Shown here one piece after another: positions 16,913 through 24,585 of a DNA stretch of 53,262 nucleotides. Each line of letters begins with the position of its first letter. Position 1 is the first letter of the stretch. The translations under genes were made by a program, and so were the position numbers. The notes below the pieces were generated by a model. The model had not been told where the DNA came from. It saw only the letters and a program-made list of their open reading frames with translations, and made no database searches. Source of the stretch: JAGMES01 sp023128035 (GTDB taxonomy: Bacteria > Bacillota > Halanaerobiia > DY22613); NCBI GenBank assembly GCA_030627905.1, contig DAOVRZ010000024.1, forward strand, positions 1 through 53,262. Direction: 5' to 3'.

Positions 16913-17176
16913 TTAATAAATAATATTAAAGATTAAATTTCGCAAAATGTTCATTAAAATTAATACAATCCATGGTGAAAAATCTATCATCATACCTTTT
17001 GGCATATACCGACGGATCGGTGAGAGAATCGGCTCAGTAAAATCATATAATAACTTTATCATTTTAACAAAGCGTGGATCTCGAACAGATGGTCTTACCC
17101 AGGAAATGATAACTCGTAACAAAATCAGCATACTCATTAAATCAAACAATGTATCAATAAATCTTGCTAATAACAT
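16913..17176 (-). CDS. ylmG: YggT/YlmG-family membrane protein
   Basis: An 87-residue protein with two hydrophobic segments (about 5-25 and 65-85) and the family motif RVIISWVRPS followed by EPILSPIRRYMP. YggT proteins are membrane proteins of unclear role linked to division. ATG at 17176 follows GAGGAGG. The next gene upstream on the strand is ylmE; sepF, often between them, is absent. Confidence 0.9.
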   Translation of the reverse strand: MLLARFIDTLFDLMSMLILLRVIISWVRPSVRDPRFVKMIKLLYDFTEPILSPIRRYMPKGMMIDFSPWIVLILMNILRNLIFNIIY

Positions 17177-17213
17177 TTACATTACCTCCTCTTACAATTA
17201 TATTCGTTTTTTT

Positions 17214-17912
17214 TCAATAATTCCTTGCACCAAAAATTGCTGAACCAATTCGAACCATCGTTGCTCCTTCTTCAATGGCGATTTCAAAATCACCCGTCAT
17301 TCCCATTGATAATTCAGTCATCTCAATTCCAGAAATTTCAGCGGCTTTAATCTGATCTCTAAGTTCTTTTAACTTACGAAAATATATCCTAACATCTTCT
17401 GGGTCATCAACTTCAAGAACAATTGTCATAAGCCCTCTCACTTTAACACGATCAAATTTCGAAACTTCCCTAATTAAATTTAGAACTTCTTGAGGCGAAA
17501 TTCCAAACTTAGCATCATCATTAGCAATATTCACCTGAATTAAAATATCCATCTCTTCCCGGTCATTTAATTCACATTGACGCTGAATCTCTTCAATCAA
17601 ACGAATGCTATCTACAGAATGTATGCATTTACAATTAGGCATCCTTACCACATATTTAACTTTATTGCGTTGTAAATGCCCTATTAGATGCCATTCTACA
17701 TTATTCGGTAATAACGGCTGTTTTTCCTGCAATTCCTGAACTCTACTCTCCCCAAAAACATAATTACCTGTCTCAATCAAAGGTTCAATTTCTTCAATAG
17801 GATGAAATTTACTAACAGATATCAACGTAATCTCTTCTAGATTACGATTCACTCTCTCAGCAGATTTTTGTATTCTAGATTGAACCTCAGCCAATCTTTC
17901 AATTACATTCAC
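17214..17912 (-). CDS. ylmE: PLP homeostasis protein, YggS/YlmE family
   Basis: A PLP-binding TIM-barrel protein that buffers pyridoxal phosphate and has no known catalysis. The lysine motif ITLISVSKFHPIEEI near residues 30-44 would bind PLP, and ELSMGMTGDFEIAI near 195 is the phosphate-binding part. Start is GTG at 17912: AGGGGGG lies nine bases upstream and the resulting 232 residues match the family. The longer frame from an upstream ATG overlaps the previous gene. Confidence 0.92.
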   Translation of the reverse strand: MNVIERLAEVQSRIQKSAERVNRNLEEITLISVSKFHPIEEIEPLIETGNYVFGESRVQELQEKQPLLPNNVEWHLIGHLQRNKVKYVVRMPNCKCIHSVDSIRLIEEIQRQCELNDREEMDILIQVNIANDDAKFGISPQEVLNLIREVSKFDRVKVRGLMTIVLEVDDPEDVRIYFRKLKELRDQIKAAEISGIEMTELSMGMTGDFEIAIEEGATMVRIGSAIFGARNY

Positions 17913-17925
17913 TTCCAATACCCCC

Positions 17926-18900
17926 CTATTGCCCATCCTCAGTCTTCAGATATTTTGATAAATCCTTAGCAGGATTAGCTAGAATTTCAATTCCACGGTC
18001 AATTCCTTTAGCATAAATAACCTCGTTAATCCCATCTCCACCTATCCAGTCTACAGACACAAATCTAGGAGTATCATCAACCATCTTATATACTCCTAGA
18101 ATATTATCTTCTTCAATAAGAGCAGAATGTGGCACGTAAACACCTGTTTCGGCATCCGTCATAATTGTAACATCCACCCACCGCTTATTAATTATTTCTA
18201 CTGGAAATCGCTCCAATTGAATGACAAAAAGGTTTCGATGATCTATAATTTGTCTAACCCAACCAATAATAGTTATTTCATCAAAGGTAGCCCATATCTT
18301 TTCACCTTTATTATAGCGAAAAACTTGATCTGCTGGAGCTTCTACCAATAAGTATAATACAAAATTATCAACAATTTTAAACAAAGGACGACCAGCATTG
18401 ACCCTACTTTGGTCTTTTGTTCCAGTCAGTTTGCCACGAAAATCACGATAATTTTGTTGAAACTCCTCAAGCATCACAGGATTTAATGTTTTCTCAAGCC
18501 CGTCCACTTGAAAACCAATAACTCCTGTATTAGAAGAATAATAAATCTTTTCTCGACCCAAACCTACCAATTTCAAAACTGGTTTTCCCACAGGTACCTT
18601 CTCACCGTCTGAAACCAACATAGTAATTTCCCCAGCATATGGTGCATATACAACATCTTCAGACTTAATAAATAAACCCTTAGCCTCAAAATCATCAGTT
18701 AAACGACCATATTGAGCCACAACTATATCTGATTTTCCACTGCGAAATAAAAACAGGAAAAAACTTAAAAGCATAACTAAAAAGACAATGGATAATAATA
18801 CTTTTTGACCTTTCACCATAAAATTTCTAGTACTAAAAAAAATCTTTTGGCGATATCTTGAAGCATTAATACTTTTATTATTTTTAAAATCTCTCATCAT
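17926..18900 (-). CDS. HlyD-like membrane-anchored protein of the division cluster
   Basis: About 324 residues: a basic cytoplasmic N-terminus, one transmembrane helix (about 34-54) and an extracytoplasmic region with barrel-sandwich features (VVYAPYAGEITMLVSDGEKV at about 83-102, then GKPVLKLV) typical of HlyD/biotinyl-lipoyl folds. No ABC transporter is nearby, so an export-adaptor role is doubtful. Similar genes lie next to ylmE in many clostridia and may act in envelope biogenesis; this is inference. ATG at 18900 follows GGTGG by five bases. Confidence 0.8.
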   Translation of the reverse strand: MMRDFKNNKSINASRYRQKIFFSTRNFMVKGQKVLLSIVFLVMLLSFFLFLFRSGKSDIVVAQYGRLTDDFEAKGLFIKSEDVVYAPYAGEITMLVSDGEKVPVGKPVLKLVGLGREKIYYSSNTGVIGFQVDGLEKTLNPVMLEEFQQNYRDFRGKLTGTKDQSRVNAGRPLFKIVDNFVLYLLVEAPADQVFRYNKGEKIWATFDEITIIGWVRQIIDHRNLFVIQLERFPVEIINKRWVDVTIMTDAETGVYVPHSALIEEDNILGVYKMVDDTPRFVSVDWIGGDGINEVIYAKGIDRGIEILANPAKDLSKYLKTEDGQ

Positions 18901-18995
18901 GTTATCCACCACACTAATTAATATTGTCTATATTATTCCACTATGTATTCTTTTTAGTTAATTCTCTCTTTCTCATCTAATTTCCTGCACATTTT

Positions 18996-19808
18996 CTATT
19001 TCAAAGTAATAATACTTGCCATTCTACCAGTTATTCCACCTTCTCTACGATAAGAAAAAAAGATATCTGTATTACAAGAAGTACAGAGTTCACTCATTTC
19101 AATATTCTCTGAACTCACACCGGCGTTTAAAAATACTTGCCGATTCGTCTCCCAAAGATTCAGATTCCACCGACCTGATCCTTTATCTACTACTAATTCT
19201 TTCCATTCAGAAAATTCAGCTCTAAGAGGCTCAATCACTCTCTCATCAACCTCATAACAGCACGAACCTATAGAAGGTCCAATCCCGACCAAACAGTCTT
19301 TTCCCTTTGTTCCAAAATTTTCGGTCATTTTTTCAATCGTTCGGGCACCAATCCGCATAAGAGTCCCTTTCCAACCTGCATGTGCAAGACCAACCACTTT
19401 ATTAACTGGATCATAGATAAAAAGAGGTACACAATCAGCATAGTAGGAACTTAAAACCACTCCTGGCTCATTGGTGATGAATCCATCCGTCCCTGAAAAA
19501 GCTGTTTCATAGTTAAAAGTACCTCTACCTCGTTCCTCTCTTTTTACAATTCGAATCTTATCACTATGCACCTGCTCACCAGCAGTTAAATCTTCTAACC
19601 AAAGACCAAGCACATTTAGAAACCTTCGCCGATTTATAATAATATCCTCAAGATCATCCCCCACATGAAAAGCCAAATTCAACCCATCATATGGAGCTTG
19701 GCTAACCCCACCAATACGTGTCGAAAACCCATGGACAATACCACTTTCTTTAGAAAGCCGCTCAAATACCATCCACTCCACACCATTTTTAGATACCTTC
19801 TTCACCAT
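18996..19808 (-). CDS. pgeF: peptidoglycan editing factor (multicopper-oxidase-like/laccase fold)
   Basis: PgeF (YlmD/YfiH) hydrolyses aberrant UDP-MurNAc-L-Ser and related precursors or acts as a purine nucleoside phosphorylase-like enzyme. The metal/active-site residues are His81 (EQVHSDKI), Cys126 (YYADCVPL) and His143 (GLAHAGWKG). Length is 270 residues with ATG at 19808 after GGGAGGG. The longer frame overlaps nrdR's end. Its place in a wall and division cluster fits the editing role. Confidence 0.92.
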   Translation of the reverse strand: MVKKVSKNGVEWMVFERLSKESGIVHGFSTRIGGVSQAPYDGLNLAFHVGDDLEDIIINRRRFLNVLGLWLEDLTAGEQVHSDKIRIVKREERGRGTFNYETAFSGTDGFITNEPGVVLSSYYADCVPLFIYDPVNKVVGLAHAGWKGTLMRIGARTIEKMTENFGTKGKDCLVGIGPSIGSCCYEVDERVIEPLRAEFSEWKELVVDKGSGRWNLNLWETNRQVFLNAGVSSENIEMSELCTSCNTDIFFSYRREGGITGRMASIITLK

Positions 19809-19842
19809 CCACCCTCCCAATCCATTCTCCACAAAAGATGGT

Positions 19843-20295
19843 TTAGCTATCCAATAGCTTCTCCAATTCCTCTTTGAATATTTTAATATCTTTAAACTGG
19901 CGATAGACTGAGGCAAAGCGCACATAGGCAACTTCATCAATATGTCTTAAACGTTCCATTACCATTTGGCCTATTTCCTCACTTTTTATTTCAGTCTCCA
20001 TCCGATTTCTAAAATCATGCTCTATGTCTTTGACTATATCCTCTAAATCCTTACGATTAACTGGTCGTTTTTCACATGCTTTCAAAATCCCCGTCAAAAG
20101 CTTATTCTTATCAAAAAATTCCTGACTATTACCTCTTTTTCGAACAGTCAAAGGAAGTTCTTCGATACGCTCATATGTGGTAAATCTTTCACCACAACTT
20201 AAACATTCTCGCCGCCGACGAATTGATGTGCTTACTTCAATTGCTCTCGAATCTACAACTTTACTTTCAGTATAGTTACAATAAGGACATTTCAT
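19843..20295 (-). CDS. nrdR: ribonucleotide reductase regulator NrdR
   Basis: NrdR represses ribonucleotide reductase genes when bound to dATP/ATP. The zinc ribbon is CPYC at 3-6 and CLSC at 31-34, followed by an ATP-cone domain (about 49-139). The length of 150 residues is standard. ATG at 20295. It has its own near-consensus promoter and starts the run nrdR-pgeF-hlyD-like-ylmE-yggT-ylmH-divIVA. Confidence 0.96.
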   Translation of the reverse strand: MKCPYCNYTESKVVDSRAIEVSTSIRRRRECLSCGERFTTYERIEELPLTVRKRGNSQEFFDKNKLLTGILKACEKRPVNRKDLEDIVKDIEHDFRNRMETEIKSEEIGQMVMERLRHIDEVAYVRFASVYRQFKDIKIFKEELEKLLDS

Positions 20296-20326
20296 TTTTA
20301 TTCTACCTTTCCTTAATTTTTACTTC

Positions 20327-20355
20327 ATTATATCAATTTTTTCCTGTTGTGACAA
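20327..20355 (-). promoter_or_regulatory. sigma-A promoter before nrdR
   Basis: TTGTCA (20355-20350), 17 bases, TATAAT (20332-20327), about 32 bases before the nrdR start. Confidence 0.75.
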
Positions 20356-20400
20356 CTGAAAAAATTAGACTATTTTATAAAAACGTGCGAGATGATAATC

Positions 20401-20440
20401 AAAAAATCCACTTATAATCCTCTAAGAGGCAAAGTGGATT
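20401..20440 (-). terminator. intrinsic terminator after ymxH
   Basis: AATCCACTT (minus strand 20440-20432) pairs with AAGTGGATT (20413-20405) around an inner CCTCT/AGAGG hairpin, followed by six T. It lies just after the ymxH stop. Confidence 0.85.
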
Positions 20441-20449
20441 CAACACCTA

Positions 20450-20713
20450 TTATTTCTTTTGATGATTTGGTTCCAAAAATTTCTTTATATCTACTATAAT
20501 CACATCTTCTCCAATTTTATGGATCTGACTCCAATCAATCACCAATTCATCACTTCCACCAAAAATACCAAATAAACCAGGTCTTCCGGGAATGACAATT
20601 GAATCAATTCTGCCTGCCTTAAGATTCAATTCAACATCTTCAATCATTCCCAATCGACGTCCATCCGCCACATTTATAACCTCTTTAGACCATAACTCAG
20701 AGGTTTTTATCAT
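20450..20713 (-). CDS. YlmC/YmxH-family PRC-barrel protein
   Basis: An 87-residue PRC-barrel protein (ELWSKEVINVADGRRLGMIE at about 5-24, then IVIPG). YlmC/YmxH proteins are sporulation-associated small proteins of Firmicutes with no settled biochemical role. Start ATG at 20713 follows GGGGAGG by nine bases; the longer frame uses a TTG inside that site. It is monocistronic between two terminators. The sequence around its RBS is repeated, inverted, 44 bases upstream. Confidence 0.85.
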   Translation of the reverse strand: MIKTSELWSKEVINVADGRRLGMIEDVELNLKAGRIDSIVIPGRPGLFGIFGGSDELVIDWSQIHKIGEDVIIVDIKKFLEPNHQKK

Positions 20714-20787
20714 TCCCATCTCCCTCCCCAATAGTAAAGAAATAATCCCTATAACTATTATATGATGGAGATGGGAAATATGTGCAA
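20713..20787 (-). promoter_or_regulatory. ymxH promoter region with 11-bp inverted repeat
   Basis: TTGCAC (20787-20782), 19 bases, TATAAT (20762-20757) is a possible promoter with a slightly long spacer. An 11-base sequence at 20767-20777 is the exact inverse of 20713-20723, which covers the RBS-start region. The upstream arm lies between -35 and -10, so it is more likely an operator dyad than an RNA hairpin. Confidence 0.45.
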
Positions 20788-20838
20788 GAAAATTTTTATT
20801 ATTTTATTTAAGTTTTAACTCCTTCTTTTCATAAAAAC

Positions 20839-20870
20839 TAAAGAGCTAAGGGAACTAATCCCTCAGCTCT
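20839..20870 (-). terminator. intrinsic terminator after spoIIR
   Basis: AGAGCTGAGGGA and TCCCTTAGCTCT (minus strand 20870-20842) form a 12-bp stem with one G-T pair and a 5-base loop, followed by a T-rich tract. Confidence 0.85.
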
Positions 20871-20879
20871 TCGTTATCT

Positions 20880-21560
20880 TTAGTTTAGTAATCCATTATG
20901 CTTAAACAAACCAATTTTTAAAATATCTAGATAATTTGCCTTAACCCATTTTGGTATTTTGCTTAAGCCTTCTAATATTTTAAAACGATATTCAACCTTT
21001 AAATCTCCCTGTTTCTTCTGAAAAGCCAGTGAAGCCAATTGATTCTCCTGTTCCTCTGTAAATTTTTCATCCTGATCTAAACATAAGGGTGGAAACAGAA
21101 CACACCACCAATTATTACCTTCACCTTCGCCTAATATAATTCTTAGAGCTCGATATTCTCCTGTTGGAAGAGTTACATTGCCATAAGTTCTAGTTGGAAA
21201 CTCAAAGCTACCTATCTCCATTTTGACCGGGATTCTCTTACCTTCACTTAAAAGATATTCCTCGACTTTCCTTTGAAAATTTAATAGATTAGTATTTGTT
21301 ACATCTAACGCTTGGTCTAAACCTGATACTTCTTTAAATAATCCATTGGTTTCTTTCAAAATTAAATATCGAACCTGACGCTTCAAATATTGATCTTCTG
21401 GTGAACTACTATTTGCCAGAACATGCAATCTTAATAGATTCTCTGAGCAATAGGCATTAATCTCATCATTATTATCCCAAACTACCGCACGAGAAGAATT
21501 AAATCCCATGCAGATTAAAATTACTAAAGTTGCTATAATCAGAACATATAACCGCCTCAT
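20880..21560 (-). CDS. spoIIR: stage II sporulation protein R
   Basis: SpoIIR is made in the forespore and secreted to the intermembrane space, where it triggers SpoIIGA to process pro-sigma-E in the mother cell. Visible features are an N-terminal signal/anchor (about 5-23), the family motif LRLHVLANSSSPEDQ at about 44-58, and WWCVLFPPLCL near 155. The 226-residue length is typical. ATG at 21560 is preceded by AAAGGAGG at ten bases; an upstream in-frame ATG overlaps sigG. It follows sigG by 20 bases, so it is likely co-expressed with it. Confidence 0.93.
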   Translation of the reverse strand: MRRLYVLIIATLVILICMGFNSSRAVVWDNNDEINAYCSENLLRLHVLANSSSPEDQYLKRQVRYLILKETNGLFKEVSGLDQALDVTNTNLLNFQRKVEEYLLSEGKRIPVKMEIGSFEFPTRTYGNVTLPTGEYRALRIILGEGEGNNWWCVLFPPLCLDQDEKFTEEQENQLASLAFQKKQGDLKVEYRFKILEGLSKIPKWVKANYLDILKIGLFKHNGLLN

Positions 21561-21580
21561 AAAGTATAATGCCTCCTTTA

Positions 21581-22360
21581 TCATTCATCAGCTACATAAC
21601 GTCTTAAATGCCCTAAAGCAGCCTTTTCAAGTCTTGATACCTGCGCCTGTGAAATTCCTATACTATCCGCGACTTCCATTTGAGTCTTACCCTCATAAAA
21701 CCGAAGAGATAATATTAAATTTTCTCGGTCATTCAATTTACGCAATGCTTCTCGGACAGCAATTCCTTCTAACCAATTTTCATCCTCATTCTTATCATCA
21801 CTAATCTGGTCCATCACATAAATTGGATCCCCACCATCATGATAAATCGGTTCAAATAATGAAATTGGTTCTTGAATTGCATCAAGAGCGTATACAATCT
21901 CTTCCTTAGAAATTCCTAATTCTTTAGCTATTTCTGCAAGAGTCGGCTCTTTATTTTTTTTATTAATCAATGATTCTTTAATTTGTAAAGCACGATAAGC
22001 AGTGTCTCTTAAAGAACGGCTTACTCGAATCGGATTATTATCTCTTAAATAACGACGTATTTCACCAATGATCATCGGTACTGCATAAGTGGAAAATCGG
22101 ACATTCTGACTTAAATCAAAATTATCAATTGCTTTCATCAAACCAATACATCCCACCTGAAATAGGTCATCTACATGTTCTCCTCGATTGTTAAAACGTT
22201 GAATAACACTTAAAACTAAACGTAAGTTCCCGCCAACAATCCTGTTACGAACAGAGTGATCTCCAGATTGCAACTTTCTAAATAAAATTCGCATCTCGTC
22301 ATTAGACAAAACCGGTAATTCAGAGGTATTCACGCCGCAGATTTCTACTTTATTTGCCAT
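21581..22360 (-). CDS. sigG: RNA polymerase sporulation sigma factor G
   Basis: Sigma-G drives late forespore transcription. The N-terminus MANKVEICGVNTSELPVL is diagnostic of the family. Region 2 (LFQVGCIGLMKAIDNFDLSQ) and the region 4.2 helix-turn-helix (EVADSIGISQAQVSRLEKAA) are intact in 259 residues. ATG at 22360 follows GGGAGGG; the longer open frame adds non-family residues. It lies downstream of sigE, as in Bacillus and clostridia. Confidence 0.96.
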   Translation of the reverse strand: MANKVEICGVNTSELPVLSNDEMRILFRKLQSGDHSVRNRIVGGNLRLVLSVIQRFNNRGEHVDDLFQVGCIGLMKAIDNFDLSQNVRFSTYAVPMIIGEIRRYLRDNNPIRVSRSLRDTAYRALQIKESLINKKNKEPTLAEIAKELGISKEEIVYALDAIQEPISLFEPIYHDGGDPIYVMDQISDDKNEDENWLEGIAVREALRKLNDRENLILSLRFYEGKTQMEVADSIGISQAQVSRLEKAALGHLRRYVADE

Positions 22361-22528
22361 TTCTCTGTCCCTCCCACTTACTGCCAATTTTACTGCATCC
22401 ATTAACAGTATTACCACTGAAAAAATCAATTATACATGAAAATTTTTCTTCATGCACAGTTGAGATAATAAGATTAACGTTCTCATGTTCACCCATTCTA
22501 AGGCAGGTTATACATTAGAAATAAAATA

Positions 22529-22622
22529 AGACCAGAAATAAGCAAAAAAAGATGGCAAAACTAGTTGCTAGGATTGCTTCCCTACAACGTTTTTGCCATC
22601 TTTTCTTGCTTATTTCTGGCCT
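22529..22622. repeat. hairpin repeat family copy A (MITE/REP-like) between sigE and sigG
   Basis: Arms of about 32 bases (22529-22560 and 22591-22622) are inverted complements with only a few mismatches, and pairing continues imperfectly towards a centre near 22575. The outer end coincides with the sigE stop codon. The arm contains ATAAGCAAAAAAAGATGGC, closely matching the arm of a second element at 43612-43718. It may also end sigE transcription, since the RNA would fold into a very long hairpin. Confidence 0.85.
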
Positions 22623-23349
22623 ATTCCATTTTTTTAACTTCACGCTTTAATTTTTTAATAATCCTCTTTTCTAAACGAGAAATATATGATTGGGAAATTC
22701 CCAATTGATCTGCTACCTCTTTTTGTGTTTTTGTATCACCTTTTGTCCGAAGTCCAAATCGAAGAATCAAAATCTGTTGTTCTCTTTCTGTCAATCGTTC
22801 CATTGCTTCTTCTAATAGTTCTTTATCCACTGCTTCTTCAATATATTTGTATATCAAATCTACATCTGTTCCCAATACATCCGATAGTTTTAGTTCATTA
22901 CCATCCCAATCAATATTGAGAGGTTCATCAAAACTTACTTCAGATCGTTTTTTGTTATTCCTCCTAAGATACATTAAAATCTCATTTTCAATACAACGAG
23001 AAGCATATGTAGCTAATTTAATATTTTTCCCGACGTCAAAAGTATTTACAGCTTTTATTAAACCAATAGTACCAATAGAAACCAAATCTTCGATATCAAT
23101 CCCTGTGTTTTCAAACTTACGGCCAATATATACTACCAAACGAAGGTTTCGTTCAATCAAAATACTTCGAACAGCTTTATCTCCTTGCCCCAATTTGTTT
23201 AGGAAATATTTTTCTTCATCAGATGTCAATGGTGGTGGTAACGCTTCACTGCTACCTACATAATATATTGGAGATTGGTAGAAACCAAAACGCTGTAAAA
23301 TTCGAATTTTTAAAAGTTGAAAAAATAATCGAAAATGCAATAACTTCAC
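22621..23349 (-). CDS. sigE: RNA polymerase sporulation sigma factor E precursor
   Basis: Pro-sigma-E is the early mother-cell sigma factor. The N-terminal pro-sequence is basic and amphipathic (about residues 1-29), followed by YYVGSSEALPPPL, the conserved SpoIIGA cleavage neighbourhood. Region 2 and a region 4.2 helix-turn-helix (EVADQLGISQSYISRLEKRI) complete 242 residues. The start is GTG at 23349 with GGGGG seven bases upstream; no ATG is available. It follows spoIIGA with a 47-base gap. Confidence 0.96.
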   Translation of the reverse strand: MKLLHFRLFFQLLKIRILQRFGFYQSPIYYVGSSEALPPPLTSDEEKYFLNKLGQGDKAVRSILIERNLRLVVYIGRKFENTGIDIEDLVSIGTIGLIKAVNTFDVGKNIKLATYASRCIENEILMYLRRNNKKRSEVSFDEPLNIDWDGNELKLSDVLGTDVDLIYKYIEEAVDKELLEEAMERLTEREQQILILRFGLRTKGDTKTQKEVADQLGISQSYISRLEKRIIKKLKREVKKME

Positions 23350-23396
23350 ACCGAAACCCCCTTATGAAAATAAATAAATTTTAACTCAATTCTACA

Positions 23397-24341
23397 CTAA
23401 TTTTCAAAGACAATAGCCTCAAGTAATTCCGGGTGAAGTAAAGCTTGATACTCACCCATTAAGTCCAATTCCCCTTGATATAGGGCGAGAATAACTCTTT
23501 TAATTTGATGCACTTCATCGCCTATTATTTCTACATGATCTGGTTTCAAGCCAACCAATAATCCACTCTTTTTACCCAAAGACGAAAATGGAATAATTCT
23601 AAATCTGCTATACCAAGGTGTTTCTAATAGTTTTTCTAATTGTTCAATGACATCTTCTTTTTCATCAGACAAAATCTTCAAAACCTCAGGTGAAAAAAGT
23701 TCGTTAAGTTCTTTCATTTCAACCACTATAACTGGCCTATTAGTCATTGGTTCTTTCAACAAATTTCCTGTGTCCACTAGACCTAGTAATTCCACAGACT
23801 TATCATTGATACAGACAGTAAACTTTAAGTGGTATTCCTGCCTATGCAGCTTTTCTCTAATCCAATTCCAACCATATCGCCCAATGAAAATAACTAATAT
23901 TATAGCTACAAAATAAAGCCAACCATACGAATTCCCAAGATTCATCCATCCCAAAATCCACTGAGTTGGAGAAGAACCTATAATAAAATATATACTAAAT
24001 GCTGCTCCACCTGCCAAAAACGTTATTAGATAAAAATATCCTAATACTTTGATGAACTTGTTCACTTTCAATGAACCAAATGCAATTTTAATCATCAAAG
24101 TTGCGACTGCCAGGTTTAAAATTAAGTGACAGATAATATGAATAATACCAGTCAATCCATCAAACCATGGTAAGACTAGTATTACAGTGTAAAAAGACCC
24201 AATTAAAGCACTACCCACTATTCGCCAAAGATGAATCTTAATACCTGAAAATTTCGCCGTTGCCCATAGAAGAACAAAGGTCATTAAAAAATCATTAAAA
24301 AACAAAACATCAAGGTTGATTATTAATTTCCCGGCATTCAT
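23397..24341 (-). CDS. spoIIGA: sporulation sigma-E factor processing peptidase
   Basis: SpoIIGA is a membrane aspartic protease that cleaves pro-sigma-E when signalled by SpoIIR. Five hydrophobic segments occupy about residues 1-155; the cytoplasmic domain carries the active-site LVDTGN motif (Asp190) and ends in the family's GLKPDHVEI segment. Length is 314 residues. ATG at 24341 follows GGAGG. It sits directly downstream of ftsZ on the same strand. Confidence 0.94.
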   Translation of the reverse strand: MNAGKLIINLDVLFFNDFLMTFVLLWATAKFSGIKIHLWRIVGSALIGSFYTVILVLPWFDGLTGIIHIICHLILNLAVATLMIKIAFGSLKVNKFIKVLGYFYLITFLAGGAAFSIYFIIGSSPTQWILGWMNLGNSYGWLYFVAIILVIFIGRYGWNWIREKLHRQEYHLKFTVCINDKSVELLGLVDTGNLLKEPMTNRPVIVVEMKELNELFSPEVLKILSDEKEDVIEQLEKLLETPWYSRFRIIPFSSLGKKSGLLVGLKPDHVEIIGDEVHQIKRVILALYQGELDLMGEYQALLHPELLEAIVFEN

Positions 24342-24421
24342 GGGTTACCTCCATTACTTAAGGCTTACTAAGGTCATCTTAATTTCCCTATCATATATAA
24401 CTATATTTACAGACAAGTTAA

Positions 24422-24444
24422 AGTATACCACCCTTTTTTCGTCA
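24422..24444 (-). promoter_or_regulatory. possible Spo0A-activated promoter of spoIIGA-sigE
   Basis: A perfect Spo0A box core TGACGAA (24444-24438) lies 10 bases before a TATACT -10-like hexamer (24427-24422), with no good -35. The Bacillus spoIIG promoter likewise combines a poor -35 with Spo0A boxes. The match is short, so this is tentative. Confidence 0.45.
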
Positions 24445-24530
24445 TTTACATCTCCTATCCACACTAAAGCTCAACTTATTAAACATTTGCACAAAACACG
24501 TCTAAATTTGTCAAAACCCTGTAAAATCAG

Positions 24531-24571
24531 AAAATCCCGATGATTAAACACTTTAGCGTTAATCATCGAGA
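24531..24571 (-). terminator. intrinsic terminator after ftsZ
   Basis: A stem of about 13 bp built on CGATGATTAA and TTAATCATCG (arms at 24559-24571 and 24535-24547) is followed by TTTT. It separates ftsZ from spoIIGA. Confidence 0.8.
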
Positions 24572-24585
24572 TTTATAGCACATTA

